From contig CP136061.1 in the NCBI GenBank assembly GCA_032622095.1, positions 58,731,301-58,795,300 of the forward strand: 64,000 nt of DNA, in the 5' to 3' direction. A program made the position numbers and the translations under genes. The stretch is from Siphonodentalium dalli (taxonomy: Eukaryota > Mollusca > Scaphopoda > Gadilida > Siphonodentaliidae). The notes beneath the pieces are model-generated. The model had not been told where the DNA came from. It saw nothing but the letters and a program-made list of their open reading frames with translations, and made no database searches. Shown here in pieces: positions 42,430 to 53,275 of the stretch (the first letter of the stretch is position 1; each line of letters starts with the position of its first letter).

Positions 42430-43160
42430 CAATTTTTAAATTTCTGGTGGCCATTTTGACAGCCATCTTGAATTTGGATGAACATTCCCCAACTCAGGTA
42501 AAAGAGGAATCCCAGCCCGGGTATCCCGTGCACATATATATTCATGGGTTGAGTTATAATAGCAATAACACTCATTGATTCGAAACAGACATTGCGTTAT
42601 TAGCGTCGTTTCGGCTTTGACCGGCATTTGGGAAATCGTGATATCAGACAAAAATATCCAACAAGGAATGTATTTTATGGCCCCATTGTGTTCATACAGC
42701 ACCATTCTATACGATAAATGTATAATTTCACGCCAAGATGTCCACATTTTCCCACAGAGACAAACAAAATGTGGTGAAATGTAAACAAAATAGCAATTTT
42801 TCACATTTCGGGGGCCATCTTGGCCGCCATATTGGATTTTTGTGTCGGATTTTTGGCTAATTTGTAAGGGTTGTATATTAGCCTAACGAATCGAGCGGAA
42901 AACAAGACCGCGTGTGATAACATCTTTACTATAACAGCAATCAAAGAGACCTGGTGCATATACAAAAAATGGCCGCCATGATGGGCGCCATCTTGTCTGG
43001 AGTCTCTGCGTCCACCTTTTTCTCTTTTTAACAACCGAAACAAATTAGAGGAGACATTAAGAACAAAATTAGTGGGGTGAAGTTGAGTCCTGGTGGGGTG
43101 CAGAAGTCGGCCAATATCTCCTGGACTAAAACGCTCATTCGGCAAACCTCGTCAGATTCC
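42430..43160. repeat. Repeat region with GCCATCTTGG/ATGGCGGCC motifs
   Basis: GGCCATTTTGACAGCCATCT (42449), GGGCCATCTTGGCCGCCATA (42811) and ATGGGCGCCATCTTGTCTGG (42980) recur about every 170-360 bp. The minus-strand frames of 122 and 114 codons here give Met-Ala-Ala-Lys-Met peptides typical of such repeats, not of a conserved protein. Confidence 0.5.
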
Positions 43161-43271
43161 GTCACAGTTCCTCTCCACCAGTTGCACTATTATAAGAGGC
43201 GAAAGCGCTGCATGTTATATACAAGAAAACCTTAATCAGAAATGGTAACGCCCTCAAGATCATATTATTAG

Positions 43272-43687
43272 CGATGAAATGGTCACTGTCGCCCCCTTTC
43301 GTTCAGTTGGGCCGGTACCCAGCTATTTAAAATTTTCAGTTGGGTACCCAGCTTTTGTAGAATTTACATTTGGGTACCCAGCTTTATGAAATCTCTCACA
43401 TAACGTGATTTAATTAGTGATTGCCATCAGTTGATTGCGAAATGCACTTGTTAAATTTGTGAATTTAATACTTGTTTATATAGAAATTATGATGTATATT
43501 CGTCACTATGCTTAAAAATAATAGCGGAGAAGAATTGTATGCATAGGAAATAGCCTGTACTGTAGATCGACTGCTCATAAAGCTTGGTACCGAAATATAA
43601 ATTTTATAAAAGCTGGGTATACCAACTGAAAGTTTTAAAAAGCTGGGTACCCAACTGAACGAAAGGGGGTGACAATGACCATTTCAG
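43272..43687. mobile_element. 416-bp inverted-repeat element with a 9-bp target duplication
   Basis: TATTATTAG flanks both sides (43263-43271 and 43688-43696). The inverted ends share TGAAATGGTCA(C/T)TGTC(G/A)CC followed by CCCTTTCGTTCAGTTGGG. The motif GGGTACCCAGCTTT is repeated within each arm. The 9-bp duplication suggests a Mutator-type mobiliser. Non-coding. Confidence 0.88.
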
Positions 43688-43699
43688 TATTATTAGCCA

Positions 43700-44140
43700 T
43701 AAATATTATATATTGGTTACATGAATGCACCGACTCAGAATTCCGTTAAAACAACTAATCATTCAAATTATTACAACAAAACTACGGCTTATTACTGCAG
43801 ATTTCTCAATCACCACACCAGAAAGCTTCTAAATGCGGATCAAAAATCGGAGGCATTGTGTTCCCGCCATAAAATCTTCAAGAGTGCATGGCCCAGCCAT
43901 TGTTCATACCAAACATCGAACGCAATTAACGCGGTCATAATAGTTACATACTGCAACTATAAGACATCCAGCGAATACACACCCCACGAAAACCCGAAAT
44001 GTGTTGTCCTGCGAGATTTACCATCGCTATAGCTCAACTTGACACGACCAGATTAGCCTTCCTACAATATCCTAAAACAATAAAGCTTCTCAAATCATCG
44101 GCATAGTCACAATAGAACGTTCACGAACTTGGACATCGAT
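43700..44140 (+). other. Unrecognised open frame upstream of the LINE remnant
   Basis: A plus frame of 103 codons at 43721-44032 has no recognisable domain. It could be decayed upstream LINE sequence, but no RT motif such as the YADD box is visible. Confidence 0.2.
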
Positions 44141-44148
44141 ACTTTCTA

Positions 44149-44628
44149 ATCGCTCTACATAAGCGTGGCCAGACCTATCATCGAATACTGTTACTCTGCA
44201 TGGAGCCACGTCACAAATATCAAAGCATATTGTGCTAGAGCAATACAAAGAAAAGCAACGAAACTAGTTCGTCAAATCAAAACTATATGCTACCGAGACC
44301 GAGTGATAAGACTCAATCTGATGTCTTTAAAATATCGAAGATTTAGAGGAGAGCTATCGAGGTATATAAACTGTTGAATAGTCATTACAACATCAATGCC
44401 TGTGACCTATTAGAAAGACATTCATCAGGAAGAACAAGAGGGCATAATAAAAAGTTACAGATGCCCATTGTTAACAAGGCCATAGGAAAATATTTCTTCA
44501 CGCAGAGGGTGGTAAATAGCTGGAACACTCTGCCAGACTTCGCTGTTGAGGCTCCAACACTCGATCAATTCAAAATATACATAGACTCATTCCTCTATTA
44601 TATAAAATACGTGTTCGACGACAAGTAA
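44149..44628 (+). pseudogene. Non-LTR retrotransposon reverse transcriptase, C-terminal remnant with a frameshift
   Basis: Upstream frame: LYISVARPIIEYCYSAW, then QRKATKLVRQIK, RVIRLNLMSLKYRRFRGE. After a one-base shift near 44355-44365: EVYKLLNSHY, SGRTRGHNKKL, FFTQRVVNSWNTLPDFAVEA. This order (RP-x-x-EYC-x-x-W, R-x-ATK, RL-x-L-x-x-L-x-YRR-x-RG, VYK-x-L, RGH-x-x-KL, F-x-x-RV-x-x-WN-x-LP) is the thumb and C-terminal part of Jockey/CR1-type LINE reverse transcriptases. Catalytic motifs and the endonuclease are absent, so it is 5'-truncated and dead. Confidence 0.88.
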
Positions 44629-44750
44629 TATGTTCAAGTGACTCACAAGTAAATATCGAATGACGATACACAAACATTGCAAATAATGTTATTGGACGAA
44701 AAGTCGCAAGACTTGTTCCGTATTATGATGATGATGATGATATGATTGAT
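44629..44750 (+). repeat. LINE 3' untranslated end with a (ATG)n tail
   Basis: It follows the LINE stop codon directly. It ends in TTATGATGATGATGATGATA at about 44721-44741. Short trinucleotide tails are typical of the 3' ends of several LINE clades. Confidence 0.65.
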
Positions 44751-44789
44751 AGAAGAAACCACTATTATGACGATCGTGTCGATATTTGT

Positions 44790-45228
44790 TTAAAATATAT
44801 CAATTGACATATACGCACCCGTTCCCTCATTAAAATCAACATATTTCGACCATTTTAGGGGACCTCTGCGAATTCGGAGATCTCCGCAAATAGGGAGCTA
44901 CTGCAAATTGTCACACGGATCAGCACCAATTAACGAACCGTGGCTGACTCGGCTGTATCCGACTAACCTCTTTAAAATACGTATCAATTGATATACGCAC
45001 CCGTTCCCTCATTAAAATCAACATATTTCGACAATTCGGGAGCTTCGCAAATTTCTCTCCGCAAATAGGGGACCTACTGCAAACTCACACCGATCAGCAC
45101 CTAATTACCGAACCTGTGGCTGACTCGGCTGTCTCGGACTACACTCTTTAAATCACACCGATCAGCACCTAATTAACGAACCGGTGGCTGACTCGGCTGT
45201 CTCAGACTACACTGTTTAAAACACGTAT
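44790..45228. repeat. Two tandem units of about 175-190 bp plus a partial third
   Basis: TACGCACCCGTTCCCTCATT occurs at about 44813 and 44994. GATCAGCACC...GAACC(G/T)GTGGCTGACTCGGC occurs three times, near 44919, 45092 and 45158. The third repeat covers only the later part of the unit. Confidence 0.8.
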
Positions 45229-46120
45229 CAGTTGACATACGCATTTTACAAATTATATTTTTCATTTCTTCTATTTGTAATTGGCAAAGCTTATCACAAA
45301 CGAAAATCAACGACAATAAACGAAATTGAAATTCCAACTACACCTTTTACCGGACTCGGGGTCGCACTACAACTTTTAATGCGTCCCAAAACAACCGGTA
45401 AAAACCCATTTTCTATAAATAAAACGCCCAGCGAACCATAGCTATCTAGAATTTGGAATTTAGTATACACCCGAGGACGTAATGAGCGATGAATGCGGGC
45501 CCTATACAGACGTCTATCGAAATGGACATACAATACATGTGGACTACTTTGTGAATATTTGTGTGTATAAAACTTGACTCATGTATATTACTATGTAATG
45601 ATATATACTCTCCGCATATGGAGGCAATAAATAAATACTATTTGTACCATATCAGGTATAAACTAACACGAAACCCACTTTTCTGTTCCATGCTGTGCAC
45701 ATGGCTGTTGTTTGTTTCGAAACCAAATACCGTGTTCAAAGTTGTATGTTTTTGACTTCAATCAGCGATAGCTTCAATGTGTCTTTCTGGGACATAAATT
45801 ATAATGGTAGTAAATCTATCGACATATTTGGATGGGGTGGATATACCACAACAGTTTATCAACCGATTGTAAATATCTAATATTATTTAGATCTATTTAC
45901 TAATGCCTCGATAATTTAAGCCCAAGTTCTAAACTATACATACTGTGAGGTTATTGTTATATAGTAGTGCATAATTTTTATATTGTAGGTACCGTAATTA
46001 TGTTTCGAATATGTCAGGTTAAATCCGCGGGTAAAATAAGTGTACTGACAAATTTTAGTACCGCCACCAACAACGTTATATAGAGTTTGGAGTCCCGGAG
46101 TGACATCCGATTTTGTTTAT
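45229..46120. other. Intergenic, nothing recognised
   Basis: Small frames on both strands near 45.2-45.9 kb lack domains. A piece near 45720-45800 (GTTGTATGTTTTTGACTTCA, GTGTCTTTCTGGGACAT) recurs near 53690-53745, so it is repeat-related. Confidence 0.4.
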
Positions 46121-46300
46121 AAAGTCGTGGATACGAGAATAGAGTCGTGGCCACGAAAATATGAAGTCGTGTCCACGAGAATAAAGTCGTGGCCACAAGA
46201 ATATGAAGTCGTGGCTACGAGAATAAAGTCGTGGCCACGAGAATATGAAATCGTGGCCACAAGAATATGAAGTCGTGGCCACGAGAAGAAAGTCGTGGTC
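46120..46300. repeat. Minisatellite of GTCGTGGCCACGAGAATA units
   Basis: About eight units of 16-20 bp contain the palindrome TCGTGGCCACGA, alternating ATAAA and ATATGAA spacers. The minus frame of Trp-Pro-Arg-Leu-Tyr repeats is an artefact. Confidence 0.9.
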
Positions 46301-46489
46301 GTATACTATAATATAAACACATCAACATCAACATCGAGACTTATATAGTAGCCAATGAAAGAGAACAACGAAAGAATGTGTACAGACAGCACTGCCGAAA
46401 CGATGACTGCGAATGGGTTGGTAATATAAGGTGGTGAAGACGTCAGGGTGGGCATAATCAGATGTTGTGTTGAAATATATATATACTAG

Positions 46490-47350
46490 CCGATGAGCCC
46501 GACGTTGTCCGGGCTACGTTGTCCGGGCTATTCAAAAACCAAATTTCAAGTCGATAGCTCTACCCGTTTCCGAGATCTGATCTGCGCATGCGCTAAGCTG
46601 GCGTCGCACGGGCTCGGCGACCCGATAAAATTCGTATCCGGGGCAAGATACATTCACATACCAAATTTCAAGTCGATAGCTCCACCCGTTTCCGAGATCT
46701 CGTCTGCGCATGCGCGAAGCTGGCGTCGCACGGGCTCGGCGACCCGATAAAATTCGTATCCGGGGCAAGATACATTCACATAGCAAATTTCAAGTCGATA
46801 GCTCCACCCGTTTCCGAGATCTCGTCTGCGCATGCGCGAAGCTGGCGTCGCACGGGCTCGGCGACCCGATAAAATTCGTATCCGGGGCAAGATACATTCA
46901 CATACCAAATTTCAAGTCGATAGCTCTACCCGTTTCCGAGATCTGGTCTGCGCATGCGCGAAGCTGGCGTCGCACGGACTCGGCGACCCGATAAAATTCG
47001 TATCCGGGGCAAGATACATTCACATAGCAAATTTCAAGTCGATAGCTCCACCCGTTTCTGAGATCTCGTCTGCGCATGCGCGAAGCTGGTGTCGCCCGGG
47101 CTCGGCGACCCGATAAAATTCGTATCCGAGGCAAGATACATTCACATAGCAAATTTCAAGTCGATAGCTCCACCCGTTTCCGAGATCTCGTCTGCGCATG
47201 CGCGAAGCGGGCGCCACACGGGCTCGCCAATACGACAACGTTCACCGCCTGGTCAAACTACACACACGTACCAAGTTTCGTCCCGATCGGTCGAGAATCG
47301 TAGATTTGTATTAATGACAGACAGACAGACAGACAGACAAACAAACATAC
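46490..47350 (+). repeat. GC-rich tandem array, exact 122-bp period, ending in (GACA)n
   Basis: The phrase AAATTTCAAGTCGATAGCT starts at 46541, 46663, 46785, 46907, 47029 and 47151: five intervals of exactly 122 bp. A diverged AAGTTTCGTCCCGATCGGT begins at 47273, again 122 bp on. Each unit carries TGCGCATGCGCG (first copy TGCGCATGCGCT), the NRF-1 consensus palindrome. A start motif ACTAGCCGATGAGCCCGACG with GTTGTCCGGGC precedes the array. ACAGACAGACAGACAGAC closes it at about 47317. Frames on both strands are array artefacts. Confidence 0.93.
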
Positions 47351-48225
47351 AGACAGAGGTCTTCAAAATATATATGAGATATGTGAGGTTATATGAGTTC
47401 CCAATGGCACAGGGTGTCCATATAATCTCAAGGGCACCCAAAATGGTACCGATATAATTAATCTTGCCAGATCACCATACATGTCCATTGTATCTATTGT
47501 AGAACATACGTATACAGTTATTGTACGTTCAGACGACCACGATACAATCGTATATATATATATAAGTGGAGGAATCGGGCCCGACAAGATCGTGGATAGT
47601 TTGTTCAGACGATTGCGACCTCGTCGTACTTATGATATCGTAGGTTGTTCTAAAGCATGTGATTGACTACCCTACGACCATTTCCAGCTACGATTTTTAC
47701 GTACAAACGACTGCGATTACGTCGCAAGTGGGGGTAACCAAGGATATGCCACGATTTCGCATTTAAAATCAAACAGCGCTTGATATTATTTTATGACCTA
47801 CGATTTTGACATGAGCATGCGCAATCGAACTCCCGGTTACTTCCTACGACGGAAATCTTTCCACTTACGATTGTAAGTCGTCTGAACTTACACTTACCTG
47901 AAGTTAGCATAATTATGGATCTTAAGACGTGTTTGCGAACCTAAACATTTTTTATAATATTTTAGTAAAAATGCACCAAAAAATCAATTTGGGGTAAAAT
48001 TTTCAAAACTAGTTAACTGATGAGTATCTTGTCCTATTTTTAGTGGAAATTGCAATTCATACATGGTGAAATGCATAACTCAAACAAATTAGGCCGAATC
48101 ATGGGGTGTCCATATTCCCTGTAGTGTCCATATCACCCCGCTTTACCCTATGTGTATATGTGGATATATGTGTGTGTGTCCTTCGTGTTGCCTCGTGTGG
48201 CATGATAAAGATCATTAAAAAGTGA
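47351..48225. other. Unassigned, with loosely inverted segments
   Basis: GTACGTTCAGACGACCACGA near 47523 and GATTGTAAGTCGTCTGAACT near 47871 suggest a degraded inverted-repeat element of about 370 bp. Nothing else is recognised. Confidence 0.35.
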
Positions 48226-48229
48226 TCTG

Positions 48230-48824
48230 ACCCATGACCGATTTCGGATCGGGATGGGGTGTATGGAAAGGGTGTCTTCAAGTTGGGGCCTTTGTTTGAC
48301 CGAATCGCTGAAGGGGTCGATATATGGCATGCATGGGTCCCATATTTACACCACTCAGAACGGCGCGGCCATTTTGAACTGGGTCGGGTGTCGAGGCACG
48401 TGTATGGACATGGTGTGTTGACTCCTGGGGTCACCCTACAACACATTTTGTTTGACTGAAATCTACCAAAGGGCCTATAAATGGCATGGTTTCACTGTTT
48501 GCACTCCTCTGGATGGCGGCTATTTTGGATCGGTGGGGTGTTTCGAAATGCTGTATTGTGGGCCCCATATATACAACATCCTTTGACCGAAATCGGTCAA
48601 GGGGCTATAAGAGATGGCATGGGACCGCTATTTGCACCCATGTATCTGGTCCGCGGCTATTTTGGATTGGGTGGGGTGTTGGAGTGTTTGGAAAGGGTGT
48701 CTTGTTGGCAACCCGACAACGCCCTTTGTTTGACCGCAATCTTTCAGGGGCGAGAAATAGCATGGATCCAATATTTGCACGTCTAGCTCAGGACGCCGGC
48801 CACTTTTGGATCGGATAGGTCTTC

Positions 48825-48902
<78 letters not shown>

Positions 48903-49510
48903 CTATGTTTCGCCGAAATCGATCAAGGTGTCGTAAAATTGCCGACATTGTTCCCGTATTTGCACCCATCTTAACGGCGACTATTTTGGATCGTTTTGAG
49001 GTATTGGGGTGTATGGAAATGGCGACTTAGTGGTCATCCTATACAAAACCATTTGTTTGACCGAAATCGGTCAAGGAACGAAATCGGTCAAGAAAATGGC
49101 ATTGTTCTCTATTTGCACCCTCTGGATGACGGCCATTTTGGATCGGGTGGGTGTTTGCATGTATGGAAAGGGTGTTTTTGGGGGCCACCCTACAACACCC
49201 GTTGTTTGTCCGAAATATCTAAACGGGTTGAAAAATGGTATGAGTGCAATAATTCGGACCCCTCTGGACGGCGGCCATTTTGGATCGCATTGGGTGTTTG
49301 GGTGCATGGAAAGGGTGTCTTTGGGGACCACCATAGAACACCCTTTGTTTGACCGAAATCGGACAAAGGCCGATAAATGGCATGGGTACCCTATATTTGC
49401 ACACATCTGGGCGGCAGCCATTTTGGACTTCGTGTCGGGGTGTTTGGAAAGGATGTCTTGGGTGCCACTGTGTACAGCTCTCCTTAATTGTTTGACCGAA
49501 ATATACAATT
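48230..49510 (+). repeat. Tandem array of units near 147 bp
   Basis: TTTGACCGAAATCGGTCAAG or a variant starts at about 48294, 48449, 48580, 48727, 48907, 49054, 49202, 49346 and 49490. The intervals are about 155, 131, 147, 180 (with a microsatellite inserted), 147, 148, 144 and 144 bp. Other shared pieces: ATTTGCACCC, CGGCCATTTTGGATCG, GGTGTTTGG, GTATGGAAAGGGTGTCTT and CCACCCTA(C/T)A. Frames of 101-207 codons arise because the period is near a multiple of three. No protein domain is visible. Confidence 0.85.
48828..48900. repeat. (AT)n microsatellite, 73 bp
   Basis: An uninterrupted AT dinucleotide run lying inside one unit of the 147-bp array. Confidence 0.97.
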
Positions 49511-49719
49511 TTCGAATAAGTAATAGGCTGGCATTAGCTGAATTGGTCATTGTCGCATGGTATCGTCCAAAAAAGACACCCAAGTGTGCAAAAGGTCACA
49601 CAGCATCCCAAAGTCCCGTTCGTCTGCGATAGTCAAACCTATTATATAACGCGGGACGCGGATGGCAAACCAATTCAAATTCCGTTAAAATTTCACTCGA
49701 AAATGCTTTTAATAATTAA

Positions 49720-50591
49720 AGGCGTACTGTACACTAAATCCGGCCATTTTGTGGCCATCTCCTTTTATAATCAATAGAATATATGCAACAAATGAATGAA
49801 TTTGAGCCAGGGATGAGTGCAAAATACACTCATGTGCTCTATGAACGATGCAAACAACATGGTAATGATAATGAAAATGAACTTATGACTACAGTCACAT
49901 ATTCATTTTCATTACAATTACCATGTTGTTTGTATTGTGCACAGGGAAGGATCCAGGGCTCTTTTGATATACCTGTTACAGGTTTGGGGGCCCAAACTCT
50001 GGTGGCCTAAATGTCCCTAAATTGCAAGTGGATAGTTTTATTAAAGCTGAATTTTCGAAATTTTGAAGGAAATCTTCTATTATAATTCAACAACATGCAA
50101 TGCAAATCATAAATATACAGTTGATATAGAGCCTTTATTTGCTTAATCAAGTGTCCAGTGAGAACTATTTTAACCCTTTAATGACTGGGGCTTCTTGAAA
50201 TTTTGCAAAAATCCTGTGCCAATGCATTCTCTTGTATAAATGAGAGTCTCCCATCTAAGGAGCCTTGCATATATAAGATAATACATTGGCCTTTATCTTG
50301 ACCTTGTAAGCCAGTGCCTTTATGCGGGATCTTTAATGCTGCACATAAGGGAGGGGGCGACATACCCCATCTCATGCATACGGCCCTTGGGATATGCCTT
50401 CGGCATATCATGATCCCAAAACAGGTGTCCCCAAAAAATCGCTGGATCCATCCCTGATTGTGCATATGGTAAATAAGTGTATTTTGCACTCATACATGGC
50501 CCAAATACATTCATTTGTTGCATATATTCTGTTGGGTATAAAAGAAGATGCATGGTTCCAAAAATGGCCGGATTTAGTGTACAGTACCGCT
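49720..50591. mobile_element. TTAA-flanked MITE related to AGGGGTACTGTAC, split by a hAT MITE
   Basis: TTAA at 49716-49719 and 50592-50595. Ends AGGCGTACTGTACACTAAAT and ATTTAGTGTACAGTACCGCT continue inward as inverted repeats (CCGGCCATTTT / AAAATGGCCGG). Further inverted blocks include GCAACAAATGAATG near 49784 and CATTCATTTGTTGC near 50508. Without the hAT MITE it is about 349 bp. Internally it differs from copies A-C, so it is a separate subfamily. Confidence 0.88.
49942..50456. mobile_element. hAT-type MITE (515 bp), copy 2
   Basis: An 8-bp duplication, ATTGTGCA, lies at 49934-49941 and 50457-50464. Ends CAGGGAAGGATCCAGGG and GCTGGATCCATCCCTG. It aligns with 11773-12301 through most of its length. 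Confidence 0.93.
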
Positions 50592-50676
50592 TTAACACGC
50601 GACTAATTTAAACGCAATTATTACGTGCGCTCGCGCAACAGTATGGCGATCAGACACCCTACTCCGTTTCACTCCA

Positions 50677-50684
50677 TGACGTCA
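50677..50684. promoter_or_regulatory. Consensus cAMP-response element palindrome
   Basis: TGACGTCA is a perfect CRE half-site pair. ACGACGTAAA and CGTGACGTTCTGACAT nearby add near-CRE cores. No supported gene starts here, so function is uncertain; chance occurrence is possible. Confidence 0.3.
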
Positions 50685-50727
50685 CCAAAAACGACGTAAA
50701 ACCTCGTGACGTTCTGACATTTTTACT

Positions 50728-51156
50728 GTGCCGCGTTTTTGCTATGTTTATTATATGTGTTGTTTTCGATTATTTGTTTGTCGCCGATATCGCCATTTGT
50801 CGGGATTCCCTGTTTCTATATTTAAAACTGGCATGCTCGTAGTGAGCCTCGATTTCGATTTTTTCTCCCAGGTCAAAATATGTCAGAGTTATGACAAAAA
50901 TAGATCGACCTACATTTTCTCCATCAGAACTCTACATCAAAGAGTCTATAGACTCCTTCCGGATCTACATAGACTCCTTCATTTGGGTATTTTTACTTAT
51001 AATTGGGAAGTTTTATCATTTTTGGTTCGTGCGAAGACCTCTTTTTATCGTGCGGGAAAAGAGAGACATTCAAAACGCGATTTCGTAATTCGACGCAATA
51101 GGCTGAATAGCCTAACCTTCAGCCGAGTTCCGGGTCAAATACGACGAATGACGTAA
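50728..51156 (+). other. Open frame of 142 codons, unrecognised
   Basis: It begins MPRFCYVYYMCCFRLFVCRR and is rich in aromatic and basic residues. It shows no clear domain, signal peptide or repeat origin. A CRE-like site lies about 45 bp upstream. A second frame of 65 codons overlaps it. The composition looks more like a chance frame than a conserved protein. Confidence 0.2.
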
Positions 51157-51159
51157 CAC

Positions 51160-51845
51160 AAAACAAAACGCATTTGTTGGCACAAACACCGTTAGAAGAG
51201 TTTATTATTACATAAAATGATCGTTATTGATTAATTATTAATTAATTATTGATATTTATTGTTGCATATTGGCTGCTATCAATATTTACACAAATGGTAT
51301 TCATTATTTCTTATAATTGCTCCTTTGGTCAACGTTGACTATCGGAAAATGAAAATGAAAATATGCCGCTGAAAAAAATGTAATCGATATTAAAGTCTCA
51401 TCCTTTCGGCAACATGGATTTGGTTGTAATTACTTAAAATGATTAATATAGTAATTTGCCTTTTATCTGTGATATAATGAGAAATGGTAATTGTCTTTTT
51501 TTGCTAACATTAAATTAAATTAAATTAATTAAGTAAAATACAGTTAAATTATTTTTTAAATTATTGTTTATTATATTTTTGCGCACGTTGGCATCTCTCT
51601 GAGTGCATTCTAGTTTTATTAGACTTTGCTATCCTGGGCAGTGTCCTGGGTGTCATTTTGCACGAAAACATGCGGCAATGACCAATTCAGCAGTAATAAG
51701 TAATGAAAGTCACCTTCGTAGAAATATGCCCTTTTTGGATATATAATTTACTGGCTTTTCTTGTGGCTAGATAACCAAATAAAACTATATCTGTGTTAAC
51801 AACATAGACAATTGAAAGCAAAGTTGGATTAAATGGGAACATGTC
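51160..51845. other. Intergenic, nothing recognised
   Basis: Strongly AT-rich, including TTAATTATTAATTAATTATT near 51231. No supported feature. Confidence 0.4.
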
Positions 51846-51847
51846 TC

Positions 51848-53275
51848 TATTCTGAGGGTTCGCTATTCCGAAGGTTCTCTATTCCGAAGGTTCACTACTC
51901 CGAAGGTTCGCTATTCCGAAGGTTCTCTATTCCGAAGGTTCGCTATTCCGAAGATTTTTTTTTTTTTAAAGGTTAATTCTATATTCAAGTATTGAGAGGG
52001 TTCTTTATCACGAAGACTCTTTTTTATGAAGGAAATAACTTAAAACATTGAAACAATAAATGTTATTTTTTATTTTTTTCGCGGTTTTCCTTGAGATTCA
52101 ATGACATTACGTATGACGTTATTTTCCAATACATATTCACGTCAGGCAGCCCACACTATTGCTCTTTCCATGCGATTTAATGTCATCGCGTATGGCGTTA
52201 TATCTCAATAATCTTACAGACAACAATACGCCAGCTAAAGGCGGGATTAAAACAGTGGGACTATAACTCTTAATGAATACTGCGAAGCAGAATGTCGTTG
52301 AATAGACGGGTATGAGTTGAACCTAACTGCAATTGTGAATTTGTATTAAATTGTAAAGCCCACTTAATTTTCGAGTCATCGGCTATTTTTTATAGTGCCT
52401 TGATATCAGGTTTTAAACACAATCTGTGCCATAAAATATGATTAAAACACTATATATAGTTCATCACCATTCCAAACGTCTGTATCAGAAGATGCCCCTA
52501 GAGAAATAGAAAACATCTTAAATCATAAAAAGATTCCCCCGTTATATGTCATGGCTCTCATAATGCAACAGAATTCAACCTAATGTATTTTCAATTGAAG
52601 GGGAATAACATTATCTTTAAAATATAGAGTTACCCCCCTCCATTGAAAATAATACATTTTACTCTGCGCAACAAAACCAGATGAACCTTAAGCACAAAAA
52701 CAAGTCGTTAACCCTGCGTTATCTCAACAAAAACAACATGTTCACAGTATATTACACCGGATAAGCTGATAATACAGTGTTAGAGAGCTTCATATTTCAA
52801 ATGGTATATATAGTGGCATACATTGTATGTATGTGATCTGGGGGTTCGAAAATTAAGTGGGCCTTGAATGTTGGTGTTGTTTTTTTTCAAATACAGATTG
52901 CCAGTTCGGAAAAAACTATATATCTTATACATGTAGTTTATTTCAGTCATCGTGTTTTTAACTTTCCATAATGAACGATAAACTGATACTCTTTTCTTGC
53001 TATTAATAACCGATATCTAGGACAATTTGGGAATTAGAAGTGGATGTATACATGCACTATATATGAATACTAGCGTAATCGTATTTTTCATTCCTCGTGT
53101 GATTTTTGTGGTGGGGTGCAAATTTTTATTCATTTCTGGTTAAATACGCCCAGAATAGAAAACCTTCGGAATAGCGAACCTTCGGAATAATGAACCTTCG
53201 GAATAGGGAACCTTCGGAATAATGAACCTTCGGAATAGCGAACATTCGGAATAATGAACCTTCGGAATAGAGAAC
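51848..53275. mobile_element. Element bounded by inverted arrays of a 15-bp TATTCCGAAGGTTC minisatellite
   Basis: About seven units lie at 51848-51955. About eight units lie at 53155-53275 in the opposite orientation (AACCTTCGGAATAGCG). The outer flanks are also inverted: GGGAACATG near 51838 and CATGTTCCC near 53301. The interior includes a second TTAA-type element (52356-52864). No transposase is seen. The minus frame of Ile-Pro-Lys-Val repeats comes from the minisatellite. Confidence 0.75.
52356..52864. mobile_element. AAGCCCACTTAATT-family MITE, copy 1
   Basis: Left AAGCCCACTTAATTTTCGAG, right TTCGAAAATTAAGTGGGCCT. Flanking tetranucleotides are TGTA and TTGA, so the presumed TTAA duplication has mutated. 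It matches the ends of 62490-63264 and the fragment at 21706. Confidence 0.8.

Noticed and set aside
42436-43145. Two minus-strand frames of 122 and 114 codons
   Set aside because: They contain Met-Ala-Ala-Lys-Met type peptides from GCCATCTTGG repeats and no conserved domain.
46120-46300. Possible CRISPR-like array
   Set aside because: Short palindromic units with tiny non-unique spacers in a eukaryotic repeat context; there are no cas genes. It is a minisatellite.
46493-47457. Seven overlapping frames of 72-122 codons with Arg-rich repeats
   Set aside because: They follow the exact 122-bp tandem array on both strands; it is non-coding satellite.
49009-49632. 207-codon frame, the longest in the window
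   Set aside because: It runs across four units of the 147-bp array and has no recognisable domain, so it is not called as a gene.
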